Translations under genes and position numbers: made by a program
Notes under the pieces: model-generated
Seen by the model: only the letters and a program-made list of their open reading frames with translations
The model's database searches: none
What the model was told of the DNA's origin: nothing
Shown: positions 48,334-59,884 of the stretch, in pieces
How the letters are laid out: every line of letters starts with the position of its first letter
Position numbering within the stretch: the first letter of the stretch is position 1
From: Diploscapter coronatus
Taxonomy: Eukaryota; Nematoda; Chromadorea; Rhabditida; Rhabditidae
Direction of reading: 5' to 3'
Assembly: GCA_964036155.1 (NCBI GenBank)
Contig: OZ038422.1
Span: 496,001-560,000 of the forward strand
Length of the DNA: 64,000 nucleotides

Positions 48334-48996
48334 CTAAAAAAGGAATTTTAAAAAAGTGAGATTTTTGACCAGGAAATGGTATTTCCGATATCTCGCTTGA
48401 ACAGCTTCATGAAGACAGATTTTGAACGATTCTGATAAAGCAAAATAAAAAAATAACGACTTCAACGAGAAAATTGGGAGAAATAAGCGAAAATAAAAGA
48501 AACCAATGCTGAAATGGAAGAGAGTGCAGAGAAAGGAGAGAGGCGGCGAGCGGCACAGTACCTTTTGCAGATAGGCCACGCCCCTTTCCCTTGCCCAAAA
48601 AATGAGCGATTTTTTTTTTCGATTTTTCGTGTTAAAATTTATCTTTTTTTTTATCAGTGACGTATTTTTTCGCGGTTTTTTCGGTGGGGATGGTTAGAGG
48701 GGGCACCTCAGCTCCTGAAAAATGCAAAAAAAGCATAGTGCCAGAGTGAACTTGGCAAAAGGGCTGGCGGCCCTAATTTTAGGAGAAAAGTGCCTGTAAA
48801 TCTGCCCCATCGCTAACCATTCGCAATAGTCCATTTTTCTCCGAACTCTCCTCTCGGTTCTCTCGTCGCGTGTTTCTCTCGCTCAGGACCGAGCGAAATT
48901 TGTTTACTTGAGGCATATTTTTTCTAAAAACCTGGCTTATTGACACATTCCGATACTTTTCTTTGACTTTTGTCGATTAAAATGTTATTATTTTAG
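48334..48996. promoter_or_regulatory. Divergent intergenic region between gene A and gene B (right arm)
   Basis: It separates the first visible exons of the two divergent genes. Its half next to gene B matches the left arm. From about 48500 to 48790 it is replaced by different sequence (CTCTCTCCTTTCTCTGCACT, GGGCAAGGGAAAGGGGCGTG, poly-A/T runs) where the left arm has GCGAAAACCCCGCCCACTAT and about 160 bp fewer. If either gene is transcribed, this is where their shared promoter would lie. Confidence 0.4.
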
Positions 48997-51954
48997 TCGG
49001 ATCCTCTGCGCTCCTTCTGCCCGTCTGGCCGTGGACAAAGTGGAGAACGCGCCGGAAGAGGGGCCGAGTCGAATGGGCTCGATGACGATCGAAGCAAGGC
49101 TGCCGCCTTCAGAGACCAGCTCTTCATCGTCATGGTCGGGCAGGGCAAACGGGCTGATCGGTATATAATTTTTTCTACAAGAAACAAGTGATTAATTTTT
49201 GAGATTTTCAGATTCCTAATGTATTCTCTGAGTATTTCCAGACAGACCGCAACCGATCACGCCTATAGGTGAGAGTTTTCCAAAGAATCATTTTATGGAA
49301 GTTTTTTTTTTGAGAAAAGAACAACCATTTGAAAACTTTCAATAAATGACAAAAATTCTCTATCGATTTCAATTCTTATTACGAGCAGGAGAAGAAACTC
49401 CAAATTTGAAATTCTGTCTAACCAAAACATCCATTTTATTTGAATCAAACGTGTGTTTTATTCTTATTTTGGATTTTCAGACCCCGAGCAGAGTTCTGTT
49501 GGCAATCGCGCACCTCGTGCCAGTTCCTGCGCCCCGCGAGTCCCATTCCCCCTTCCGTCGCTAAACTTTCGTTCGATGCCGAACTCGTCTGCTCACAAAA
49601 TTACCATTGCCAGGTTTTTTTTTTTTTTTTAACTTTATTTCTATGAATATCACTTTCTTACAGATGGTGCCCGTCTGACCTCAGTCGCGCCAGCAGCCGG
49701 CCACTTGCCTTCTTCCACTTTCTACCCGGCCTGATAGGCAGCCTACGTCATTGCCACCACCTCTCCAGGTAAGCTTTAGAAGTTCTTTTAAAAATGAAAA
49801 AATACGCAGTTCGAAACTTTGTTATCATTCAAGAGAAGATATTTCGATTTTGTTCCAGAAAAATTCGAATTTCACCCATTCAAGTTTTCATCGATTATTT
49901 TGGAAACCTCAAATAATTATTTTTCATGAAAATCACTTGTTTTTTTCTCTCCAGACAACGCAATGCGTTTCTGACGCTGTACTCGATCGTCTTCCGGTTC
50001 GAGCAAGTACGAGTGGAGGGAGTGGAGCATGATCAGCGACAACAAGCCGAGTGAGCTCGATGTCGGCGGTAGGAGAATTTAATTTAATTTAATTTAACAA
50101 AAAAAAACTTGATATTGAAACATTTTGCGTTTTCTTTGTGAGATCATCATCTTTCTTCCTATTCAACTTTACACATTTTTCTTTCAAGGCTAATGAAATC
50201 TCCAAGAAGTCGATATTTTTCCGATTACAAATAATTTGCATTTTTATTCCAGAACATTGATAACCCCCCGGTCAGTGTCACCTCTCCCCGCGGACCCGAC
50301 GCGTCAAGCCAATCCAGCGTACGGGACTCGGTCCTATTCCCGAACGCTTGCGTTCCAGTTTTCGTGGTATGGCCTTGCTCGTTTTGTCAACAGATATTAC
50401 TGCACATTTCATATCCAAGAATTTCTTTGCAAAAATATTTGTATTATTATATCAAAACGATTCTCTTGCAAAAACAGGATATGCAATGGCGCAGTATTCA
50501 CTGATTTAGAACTGAAAACAGACTTGAGAAAGTCGACTTTCTCATGCAGTTCCTAAAATAGAAAATTGAAGAGCTGTTTCTCAAGTTTTCCATTTTATGC
50601 ATGATTTTAAAATATTAAAATTTAAGTAATTAGAGGCGAACATAGAGCTAATTTTTGCATACGAGTCCCAGTGAATTTTCGTTAACATTTTTGCCATTTG
50701 CCATGTGTTTTGGTGGTGGTGAAGTGGCTAAACCTATCCATCAAAATAGATAGTAGCATTTGGACCTTGCAGATAAATTTTTAAGGAACGTGATAATGAT
50801 TCAAAATTGCAGGACTGTCAAACGGCCCTCCCGAAGATCTGGTCCGTGCCATGGGAAGACCGCGCAACAGCACCAGGAAATCCCATCGAGTATGCTATTT
50901 CAATTTATAGAAAGTTGAAACATTGAAATTCAATTTTAAAAAAAAATCTTTATTTTGCAACAGCAACTGTCCCACCACAACTTAGTCTGTTTTCTTCTTT
51001 AGAACCTTTAAAAGTGGAACAAGTTTACTAACAATAAGACGAATGATCGAGATATTTTTCCCTTCAGTATTCTTCAAATCATTTCTCACTTTGGTAAATC
51101 TTGAAATTTTCAGGCCTCTCGATTTGCTTCTCCCATTCTGCCTCTACCACCCAAGCAGCTGGTCGTCCTTCTGCAAAACGCCCGTCGTCTTCAAGTTGAA
51201 AGGTACTTTCCTTCGGCATTTAAGGAAGAAACTTGTCAAAAGATTTGTTCTATTTTGAATTCATAAGATGTTGCCATTTCTGATTGGCTTGGTGTTGGGA
51301 CTAAAAATCTTCGAAACGATCCGAAAAATTTAATTCCAGAAAATTATAATTTTTTATTCTTTTAGCGACCAACAACTGGTAGAGTCTGCAAGATCCGAGG
51401 CTAGGCCCACGTGTCGCCCCTCCCCACTGGCCTATCGAATGGTCGACTAGCGGAAACGGAAGGTTAGTTTATTTTTTCCTTTGAAAATAAGTTACAAAGT
51501 TTCATGTAAAATTGCTTGATAGTAATTTGATGTCGAAAGTATGAGCAACTTCTATAATTTTATTTCACCCACAATGTGTATCAGAGGATTCCCTAAAATT
51601 TGAAACATTTGTACGAAAGGAAACTTTTCGAGAAGAACAAATTTTTAGTTCTCCCGACTACGATCTGGCTGACAGCGGAAACGACGGAAGCCGTGTTCTA
51701 TCACAGCGAAGCCGAAAAGGACGAGTGACGACCCGCTTGTGCCCGAAGACACCGGACATATGGCCACGACTAAGCCTATTTGGACAAGCATCATCTTTGT
51801 ATTACTCCTGCATTATTTCTGTATTATTTCTGCATTATTTCTGTATTATTTCGGCATTATTTCTGTATTATTTCGGCATTATTTCTGTATTATTCTTTTG
51901 TTCTTTTACAAATTCACATTATCACCAGGAATTAAAAGTTTGGCCCGAGTTTTG
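48997..51954 (+). pseudogene. Gene B, right-arm copy (unidentified; one in-frame TAG)
   Basis: Ten exons with strong TTTCAG-type acceptors join in one frame: 48997-49160, 49242-49268, 49481-49613, 49664-49768, 49955-50006, 50253-50366, 50813-50889, 51114-51202, 51366-51462, 51649 onward. Pieces: APSARLAVDKVENAPEEG, SETSSSSSWSGRANGLI, NRAPRASSCAPRVPFPLPSL, ASSRPLAFFHFLPGLIGSLR, RQRNAFLTLYSIVFRFEQ, SPRGPDASSQSSVRDSVLFP, DCQTALPKIWSVPWEDRATA, SSPDYDLADSGNDGSRVLSQ. The only interruption is TAG at 51380-51382, identical in both arms. The last exon runs into tandem-repeat DNA, so the true 3' end is missing. Other frames of some exons are also open, so the chain is likely but not proven. Family unknown. 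Confidence 0.45.
51805..51895. repeat. Tandem repeat, ATAATACAGAAATAATGC units (right arm)
   Basis: Mirror of 21831-21921. The 3' end of gene B reads into it. Confidence 0.85.
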
Positions 51955-53489
51955 AGAACACCCAGACCCAGGCCGGCATTCGAGCCAAACTTTAATCCCT
52001 GTTCGTTACTATGTATGGCAATTTCGGATTACCAGTCCCTCTTTAGCTGTTTACTCTTTTATTGCCCGGTGAAGCGGGCCGAGGTTTAGTGCATTTCTAA
52101 TGATGTTAGTGTATAAGAAATGCTGTCCGTGTGTTAGTTGCTAGAACTTGGGAATTTCAGCAACGGATTTATTCCTTTCCAACAATTAATCAACACTTGA
52201 ACATCCGCCTTTCAGACATATTTAGCTGGCCCTCAAGAAATATTATGAGATTTGAAGGCACACTGCTTCATATTCCAGCTTCAAAGAAGCCACATTTTTT
52301 TTTTTACAAATTTTTAGTTGCACTTAAAATACCAGTAATGTTCGATGAGTTTTGATACCGAAAAAGCCGAAGATTGAGCATACCACAAGAACACGGTACC
52401 AGTCCAAAATGAGACCTGCAAATTTCCGGAACCTATTCATATTATATATCATTCGAAAGCGGCTACGAAGTCGCTTATCATGCGAACAGCAACTTGAAAA
52501 AGGGATTGATGCATCGAGAGTTATGATCAAAAACGTTCCAAAGTTTGACTCCTCGATTTGATCGGTACTTTTTTTTTCATAGAAATCGACACAATGAAAC
52601 ATTTTTCAAGCGGTTTTCGAGCATTACACTCGAAGGTGAGATCCAAATTAACTGAACGACAACAATAAAATGAAAATTTAACTGTCAGTTCAAATTTTAA
52701 TTACCACAGTAAAAGACGTACTACATCGCAAATCAACGTTTTTTTTTTTTTTTATTTATTTAAAACTATTCTTCGTTGTTTTATTATTCTTAACAATTCT
52801 TGTTTGAAACTCATAATGATTCAGTTCAAAATGAACACTATTCCGTATTTTCGTCCAGCTAAACCCTTTTTAGACTAACAAGGATATTTTCTCGGAAAAT
52901 TCTTAAGAGACATATTGTGGGATCTGACCCTCAAAATGGAAATTTCGATATTTGGGTCGCCAACTTTGGTGCAATGGTGAAGTGTAGGGTCATACCTAAC
53001 CTATCGATTTTATGACTGATATTAATGTAATTTTACCTGGAGAATCCAAATATGAAATAAAATTTTGCTGGCAAATAACAAATTGTCGAGTTATGGTCGA
53101 CTTCGTGCAAAATATGCGTGTTTTTGAAACTGCACTTTTGGCATTTTTGACTTTGGGACCCCCTCCAACCCCAAACAAGTGGCTGATCCCCCTAAAATCG
53201 ATATATTTTTAGAAAGTACATTCCATGACCATGTTCATCCTTTGTAAATTATTCGAAAATCTATTATAGCAAGAAAGTTTTCTTTGTACCCCGTGAGGGG
53301 TGTCAAATCGCAAAAACACCCAACTTTGACCCCCACCTAGCCCCGCCCACTTTTGGGGGCGGAGTCTGATCTCCCCATTTTTGTGATTAGGGTCCATGAG
53401 TGTATCCACCATATAAGTTTGGTTCGGATCCGGAACACTTTTGCAGTTGTCCGGACCCTTGTTCCAGTTATACATGGAATGTCTCTTAA

Positions 53490-53825
53490 GGTATTTTCCT
53501 TTTTCTGTTAAACTTCTTTAGACATTATTTGGTGACACGTACTTTTTCTATCGTCGCTTTTCATAGACTCACCTCTACTTTTGGCCTTATCAATTTGCCA
53601 ATGATAAATCTCCTCGTTTCTTTTTGCAACTTGCCAGACATTATCACTTCACCTTGATGTCGATGTCATGCTTTATCAGTTATCGTTTGGCTTTATCACT
53701 TATAAATCCTTTCTTACCATTTTATCTTTAGCTTTACGTCATCTGGCCTCAGATTATGATCATTTTGATGTCTCGAGATTATGAGTTTATTATAATTAAT
53801 TATTCAATGCTATTTTCAGAATCGC
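53490..53825 (+). promoter_or_regulatory. Promoter region of the secreted-protein gene with clustered GATA sites
   Basis: Unique sequence between the arm end and the ATG at 53826. Five TTATCA/TGATAA sites lie in 112 bp (53587-53592, 53602-53607, 53641-53646, 53673-53678, 53693-53698), followed by TTATCT near 53722. TGATAA is the preferred site of nematode intestinal and epidermal GATA factors (known). The region ends with TTTTCAG at 53819, a likely trans-splice acceptor 6 nt before the ATG. Confidence 0.5.
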
Positions 53826-56800
53826 ATGAAGATCAGATTCAGCATACTGGGATATCATCTCGCTGCATGGTTAATCGGATGTATCGAGTTTTAATTTTGG
53901 AATTGTTAAAATTTCGCTTTTAGCAAGTTTACAAACATCATCTTCAACGCCATGGCGTGGTGAAAAGGATGGATCGTATTCTCATGTAACGATTATTTTA
54001 TCTTTATGTTCCTAAAGTCAAAGCGACATGCGCTTTTCAACAACATTAATTTAATCGAGTCTATTCCAAATTGTTTTAACATATCTTTTTAAAAGTGATT
54101 TTATTATAACAAAAAACAATAACTTGAATCTTCATTGCATAAAGCGCTGCATATTACCTGACTAAATATCAACTAGTGTTTGCAAAATTTGAACATACAT
54201 ATCTATTTTAAACCGCATAAAATAGAGATTTTTAATTTAGACAGATGATATCGGGAAAGTCGAGGAGGAGAGGTTCCAAATGTCGAGCCAAAGTAAAATT
54301 CAGCCCAAAATAGCTACCGACTGGCAAATCGATGGTGAACATCGATAAACATTTCAGAATCAGCCTTTAAATTGAACTATGCATTTTAAGGCAACTTGGA
54401 AACCGCGAGACCACGAAACATTGAAAAATAGCATGGGGAAAAGAAAGCCCATCGTCCCCTATACCCTACCCTCATGATATACTATTTCACTTATGTCTCG
54501 TGTCTCGTGGCCTCGCGGCTTCCAAATAGCCCGTTTTAAGCGTTAAAATTTAGACATAACTCCTGACGAGCGAAGAGAACTAATCGATATCGCATCGGCG
54601 GTCGAAAGGTGATAAGATTAAGATAATGATATGACAAGGCATGACAACTATTGATTAGTCATTGATAAGATATCTTTGAAAATGACTAGATATGATGATA
54701 CTACTTTATAAGATGTCTATTCGGCATTGACTACTTATATCATTGATATTAGTGATAAAAATGAAAAATCGGGATATTTCATGACTTAGATTCGGCGCAA
54801 ACCCATTTCTGGAAACGACCTATGAATCCGAACCATCGTATCGTGCTTTTCTCCGGGAGAAAAGGGCATCCGAAGGGGTAGGTTCTGATTTGTTTTTTTT
54901 TATAGAAACTATCAGGTCTAGAGAGAACTTTCGTCAGACGAAAATAAACTATAGGGGGTAGAGGTCGCACAAGTGACTTCATAGTCGCGATACCAAGTCG
55001 CATTGGTAAACCTTTGGCTTATAGAAGGCCAGGTATAGAAATTTTCTAAGAAAATATACTCGGGAGTAGGTCGCAAGGAGTTTCCAACGATCGCTCTCCG
55101 TAGGTCTGGAAATGATCGAGTTTTCTAGTTCATCCCCGAACACGATGCGGATTTGCATGAAAGGACACTAATTGATGACGACGCTTCGGACCCGGAGAAT
55201 CGGAGGAAGAGCGGTAAGAGTTGAGTGATTAAAAATCATGAATATAATCATTTCTTATCACTTATTAGACTTATCAGGCGTCTTTATACAAGACAATTAC
55301 TATATGAAGAGATGGTGTTCGGTTATAGTTAGGGATAGGAGAGGCAAGGAAAGTAGAGCGAAGTAGCGTATGGAAAAGATAAGACTCGTTATCTCGTCAA
55401 TTAGCAGCTGCCGTTGACAAGTGTTGATACCTTTTTTGTAAAAGCAAAACCGTGTACATTTTGATAATTACTTTCGGTAGAATTTTCGATCAAAAGTGAT
55501 TTTTATTATGTTTTTCCTTCACAAATATTCTAGTTACGCCAAAGTTGAACTTTTGAAGTATAAAGATTAGGAAAATTCGAAATTCTGTAAAGCCTTTTTG
55601 CGGTCCCTAGCTGTATCTTATGACTTATTAGATAGATATGTTTCAAGAAAATTTATAATACATTGGAAGATTTTAGAACTTAATAAACCATATTAATTGT
55701 TTGAAAACACAAATAAAATGAAAAGTGAATAATTCAGGACAAACCTTTGCCGGCCCTGTTTCCGATTACTGTAATCGATACGAGCAGAACTTCGCGGTTT
55801 ACTGTATTGGGGACGTCGATGAATCGCACAACAACTACGCGATAATTTCACGATTCTGCCCGGCTTACAGACAATCTTGCCGATCGAAAAGTATTGTGTA
55901 AGTAATATTTTTTAGATGTTGAGTATATTTCCTTAATTTTTAGAAGGAAAATATCACGAATTTTGTACTTTTTTCCTAATAAATTATCTAAAAAAACTTA
56001 GATAAACTGATATTTTAGGAGCCAAGAAAAACCCGAAAGCCCATTTTCGAGACCAGAGCCTTCAGAAGAGCCCAGAAAAATGAAATCCTTAAATGTGGGG
56101 TCAGGGTCGGGATTTTCGGATTCGACCTTCGGAAGTTTTGCGACCGATGCAGATAAATTGGCTCTCAAAGAGGGAGTGGCCTCGAAAAAATCGGGCGAAC
56201 ATGTGTCGGGTAAAGTTGTCCGAATTCATCCTTAAAATACACGCATTTAAGGAAAAATGAAAACGTTGTAAACACCCCACACGACATACCAATGCGAAAA
56301 TAGTGTGTAGGGAAAGGAAATCGCTATCAGCCAATACCTTACCCTAACATAAACACTATTTTGCATGCCTTGAGGCGTTGATGTCGTGTGATTTACGAAT
56401 AGCTACAAAATTAAGGAAAATGAAAGATTGAAATTAACAATATTTGATTTTTTAAAACAATTCTTAGGCCATAGAAAGAAGAAGGGACGACATCATAGAA
56501 GACACAAGAAGCTCGGCGATAAAAGGAGTCCTTTCATTCGAGATGAGTTCGATCTAGAAGAGGAAGATACGAATGTTTACTATCGGGAGTTGCAGGCAAG
56601 AATCACCTGAATTGAATTTATGCAATTAAATATGGAATGTTTTAAAACATGCATTTATTAAACAAATTATTGGACGTAAAGTATTCAATTTTAAACAATG
56701 AAGACCAAGTTTGGAAAATGTTAAGGCCTAATGACACATGTGTTGATCAATAATTTTGAAAATCTTATTCATTAAAGTTCTTGAAACAGGTATTTTTAGA

Positions 56801-59690
56801 ACATTTTGATAATTTTGATACTGCGAGCAGAATAGAAACCAGGATCCGAATAACTATATTTAGTCATTTACCTTGAGAAACTTTGAAGCATACATTTTGC
56901 GGCTACTTGGAAATCTCAAGCCCTCAAACCATATGAAATAGTATGAGAAAAAGAATCGCTTCCCCTACCATCGCCCTCACCCTATTTCGCATGGCTTGAG
57001 GTTTCCAAATAGCCCATTTTTGCAGAAGCGTTTCCCCTGTAAACCTGACTGTGACTCGCGCATTTTCCCGCACTGTACGGCTTCTTGTAAATGCGATTAC
57101 CTCTATCCGCATGTTCAAAGATTCTGCAACCCACCTCCTATGCCGTTGTTCTTGAATACTTGCAGGTAAATTTAAAAATCACGATTTGATTGCGTAGAGT
57201 TTTAAATTAATACCATCACTAAAAATTAAGTTTTTTTTCTAGAAATCAGACTTTAAAGTTTTCAACATTCCCATGCTAAATATAACAGCGAGAAAAAAAA
57301 CAGGGAAACTCATCTTTTTTCTCGTTGTCTGCCACCGCACTTTTCCATGCTATTTCTCTTTTTCTTCTCGCTGTCATGTTTAACAGGACTGTGACCAAAA
57401 CTTTAAGGTCTGCTAGAAATTCTGATCATCGAGAGTATCATGATATGATAACATTTGACATGGGCCAAGAAATGACATTATAATGAATGTTTCTGTCAAT
57501 TTCTCATTCTTCATTATGAGAACATGAGGTTTCGGAAATTGTCAACACATTTCGTTATTCGACTATTTGTTTGGAATTTGAAACTTCATGGTGTATAAAT
57601 TATAATTTTTATAGATTGTGGTACAACGGATGTCCGAAATATGAGGGCTACCATTACGCGTCCCAATTCGTCTATTCCAAGGCCGAGAAGGGGAAACGAC
57701 TGCGTAATTTTTTCCTTAAATAACGCTATTTTTAATAATATTGTTTTTAATAGCGTTACTTTTTAATAACTTTGTCTATCAACAAATAACGTTATTTTTA
57801 TTATTTAAATTAAGCGGCCGCGATTAATCCTTATAATATTCCGAATCCATCGAGTGTAGGAGTTCCAGCGCTTGGAAGGAAGAAGAGGGAAGCCGAAATG
57901 ACTCCCTGGGGTGAAACGCACGTCGAGAAAGAGGTCAGGCAGTTAAAAATATAGTTTATTCTAAATTATTTCAGAATATACTGTAATTATGACATTTTAT
58001 ATAAGACAATTTGCGTTTGAGTATCATTAACTTGTAATTAGACACTTTTATAATGACAACTCGTATTTGGCGAAATAACGGGATGGCGAGACCTATCTTT
58101 TCCCATACTATCTCGCCCCTTAGCTTAAACATAGTACACAACCTCTCGTCATTTACGAACTGCCTTTTATAACTTTTTTGAAACGTAAAAAATTTGTCTT
58201 GATTTTTATGAATACATACGTCACCGACAAATAAATAACTGTTGCAAGATATCGTTTTTACAAGTTATTATGCGAAATCTCCGATTTTTAGAAGAACGCC
58301 GCTAAAGCGAATGGAGTCAGGATCGAGGATCAGTCGGAAATCAGAAGGACCTCTCAGAAAATCGAAGACCACTCGTCCTCTCATATCATGGCCAAGGGCT
58401 TACCTATTCCTCCAGAAATCTCGAAGGAAGATCGAGAAAGATTGGAATCGGAGAAAGAAGAAAAACGACAACATCAAAGAGGAATTCTTCACGATAGACT
58501 GGATGAAGTGAAATATAAGTTGAGTCGTAGAGCGGACGAAACTCAAATCAATTCGGAACCAAGATCGAATCCGACTAAAGGGAATGGAAAATATCGCGAA
58601 CTCTGGAAGACGTTAAAGTATTTTTTTTTTCAATCTGATAATTTTAACTTTCATTGCTTACTGATTCAAATCGACTTTTTAAATCAGAACAATAATAAGT
58701 AAATTTTTCAGGGCAGTAAACGCAATGACTGCAGGAGACCTGATTAACCATCAGGAATCCTTAGCCGATCTTCACAAGGGCAAGAACCCATCGGCAAAGT
58801 AAGCACCGCACGGTTTTTTAAAAATATTTGTTCTGCAATTCAACCACTTTTCAGGGCTTTCCAAGGAGTGATTCCCGTGGTGCCTTCGGACGCGAGTTAC
58901 GGCGCGAATTCCGGCTCGGATGATAACACTTTCCATAAATTCGACGCGCTAACTGATAGCAGAGGAATCCTTCATAGACCGAGAAGTTCCAGTCCTTTCT
59001 CCAAGCCAGGTCATCTTTCAGGATATGTTTTAATAAATTGTATATTCAAAGCATGCGCGACATAAATGACAATTCACCTTCGGCGTTGTATTGATGATTG
59101 GAGAGCAAAGTCTCGACATTTATTCTGCAATTAGAAATAGAATTTGGAGGAGCGAAATAGTGAGTCGTGTCGAAGAGGAACGAGAGGCGCGTAGCGTGTG
59201 ATTTGTTGAATATCGACGCATTCTCTCCCAATCAATAATAATCTTAAAATTTCAATATGATTCACAATAATTCATCATCATCAAATGCGGGTTTTTTCAC
59301 ATAAAATAGTCTCGTTATTCATCCAAAATTCAGGCCTCTGGGAGGCGAATCCCGACGACCCTCACAATCGAGATCACGCTAACAAATACTGGTATCGTCC
59401 GGAGTCAGTGGGTGTGGATTGGTTGAACGGACAGGTGAAAATGGCTAAAATAATTCAAAATTAGCAGAAATTAGTTCAAAACTAGTTAGAAACTAGCAAT
59501 GATGATTAGTTATAAATTAGCAAATTTAACTAAAACTAGTGTTTTTACAAAAAAGAAATCGCTAATTCAGATGACCTGGGGAGCTCACTGGGCCGTACCC
59601 GCTGCGGGTGTCGGAGGCACCGATGGATTCTCGGCTCTTCACTTCCCCTCTGTTGGAACCTTCCTCAACATCCCAGATGACTATGATTAA
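53826..59690 (+). CDS. Large secreted cysteine-containing protein, family not recognised
   Basis: Seventeen exons join in phase to 684 aa: 53826-53880, 53924-53985, 54241-54334, 54554-54608, 54790-54877, 55129-55213, 55738-55897, 56019-56209, 56468-56595, 57026-57165, 57615-57703, 57815-57933, 58292-58617, 58712-58798, 58855-59009, 59334-59434, 59571-59690. The N-terminus MKIRFSILGYHLAAWLIGSS is a signal peptide. Two cysteine modules follow: DYCNRYEQNFAVYCIG (55738 exon) and FPCKPDCDSRIFPHCTASCK (57026 exon). Then come a basic RKKR dibasic cleavage-type site (57815 exon), a long charged segment, and a C-terminal block with NRDHANKYWYRPESVGVDWL and GAHWAVPAAGVGGTDGFSAL. It looks extracellular, perhaps cuticle-associated; function not known to me. 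Exon 9 uses a GC donor and exon 12 an AAG acceptor. Confidence 0.85.
54391..54531. mobile_element. Hairpin MITE, GGCAACTTGGAAACC family
   Basis: Left GCAACTTGGAAACCGCGAGA, right complementary (CCTCGCGGCTTCCAAATAGC), flanked by CATTTTAAG and CGTTTTAAG (8 of 9). It lies in the intron 54335-54553 of the secreted-protein gene. Confidence 0.75.
56263..56405. mobile_element. Hairpin MITE, ATGCGAAAATAGTGTG family
   Basis: Ends ACACGACAT...AATGCGAAAATAGTGTG against ACACTATTTTGCATGCCTTGA...GATGTCGTGTG. The loop shares GAAATCGCTATCAGCCAATA with 13590-13740. It lies in the intron 56210-56467. Confidence 0.7.
56901..57014. mobile_element. Hairpin MITE directly before an exon acceptor
   Basis: GGCTACTTGGAAATCTCAAG against CTTGAGGTTTCCAAATAGCC, same family as 8558-8670 in opposite orientation of the loop. 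The right flank CATTTTTGC (57015-57023) is followed at once by the AG of the acceptor for the exon at 57026. The left flank ACATTTTGC is the likely duplicate (7 of 9). Confidence 0.75.
57247..57412. mobile_element. MITE with perfect 8-bp target duplication
   Basis: 166 bp with ends CAGACTTTAAAGTTTTCAAC and its complement (ACCAAAACTTTAAGGTCTG), flanked on both sides by CTAGAAAT (57239-57246 and 57413-57420). Inner inverted AGCGAGAAAAA/TTCTTCTCGCT blocks. CAG termini and 8-bp duplication point to a hAT-type mobiliser. It lies in the intron 57166-57614. Confidence 0.85.
59089..59236. mobile_element. Hairpin MITE, TATTGATGATTGGAGAG family
   Basis: Second full copy of the family at 16576-16727: left TATTGATGATTGGAGAGCAA, right CTCTCCCAATCAATAATA preceded by TTGAATATCGACGCATT. 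It lies in the intron 59010-59333 of the secreted-protein gene. Confidence 0.75.
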
Positions 59691-59817
59691 GGGAACTTTA
59701 CATATTCGGACTTCATATATCAATGCTTTATGACTTGATATATGAAATCTCTAAATATGTCTTTGTTAATATACGTGTACTAGATGCTGATGTCTGTATA
59801 ATATTTGTTGTATAGGA

Positions 59818-59823
59818 AATAAA
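59818..59823 (+). terminator. Polyadenylation signal of the secreted-protein gene
   Basis: AATAAA 128 bp after the TAA at 59688-59690. A small hairpin, CATATATCAA/TTGATATATG, lies between stop and signal. Confidence 0.5.
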
Positions 59824-59884
59824 TAGGTCAACTTCGCAACTTAAATTGATATTTTCCGGTTATGGCAAAGTAATCAACTACTAA

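Larger units (their letters stand above)
45222..53489 (-). repeat. Right arm of the large inverted repeat
   Basis: Reverse complement of 20237-28355. Outer 49751-53489 is colinear with 20237-23975 without net indel; inner 45222-49750 is diverged. It contains gene B (plus strand) and the 5' part of gene A (minus strand), which here continues unbroken past the arm end into the spacer. That makes this arm the likelier original. Confidence 0.95.

Noticed and set aside
20237..53489. The inverted repeat as a pure assembly artefact
   Set aside because: The arms differ by substitutions, indels and a replaced segment in their inner halves, which a simple duplicated contig would not show. The outer near-identical part still deserves a read-depth check.
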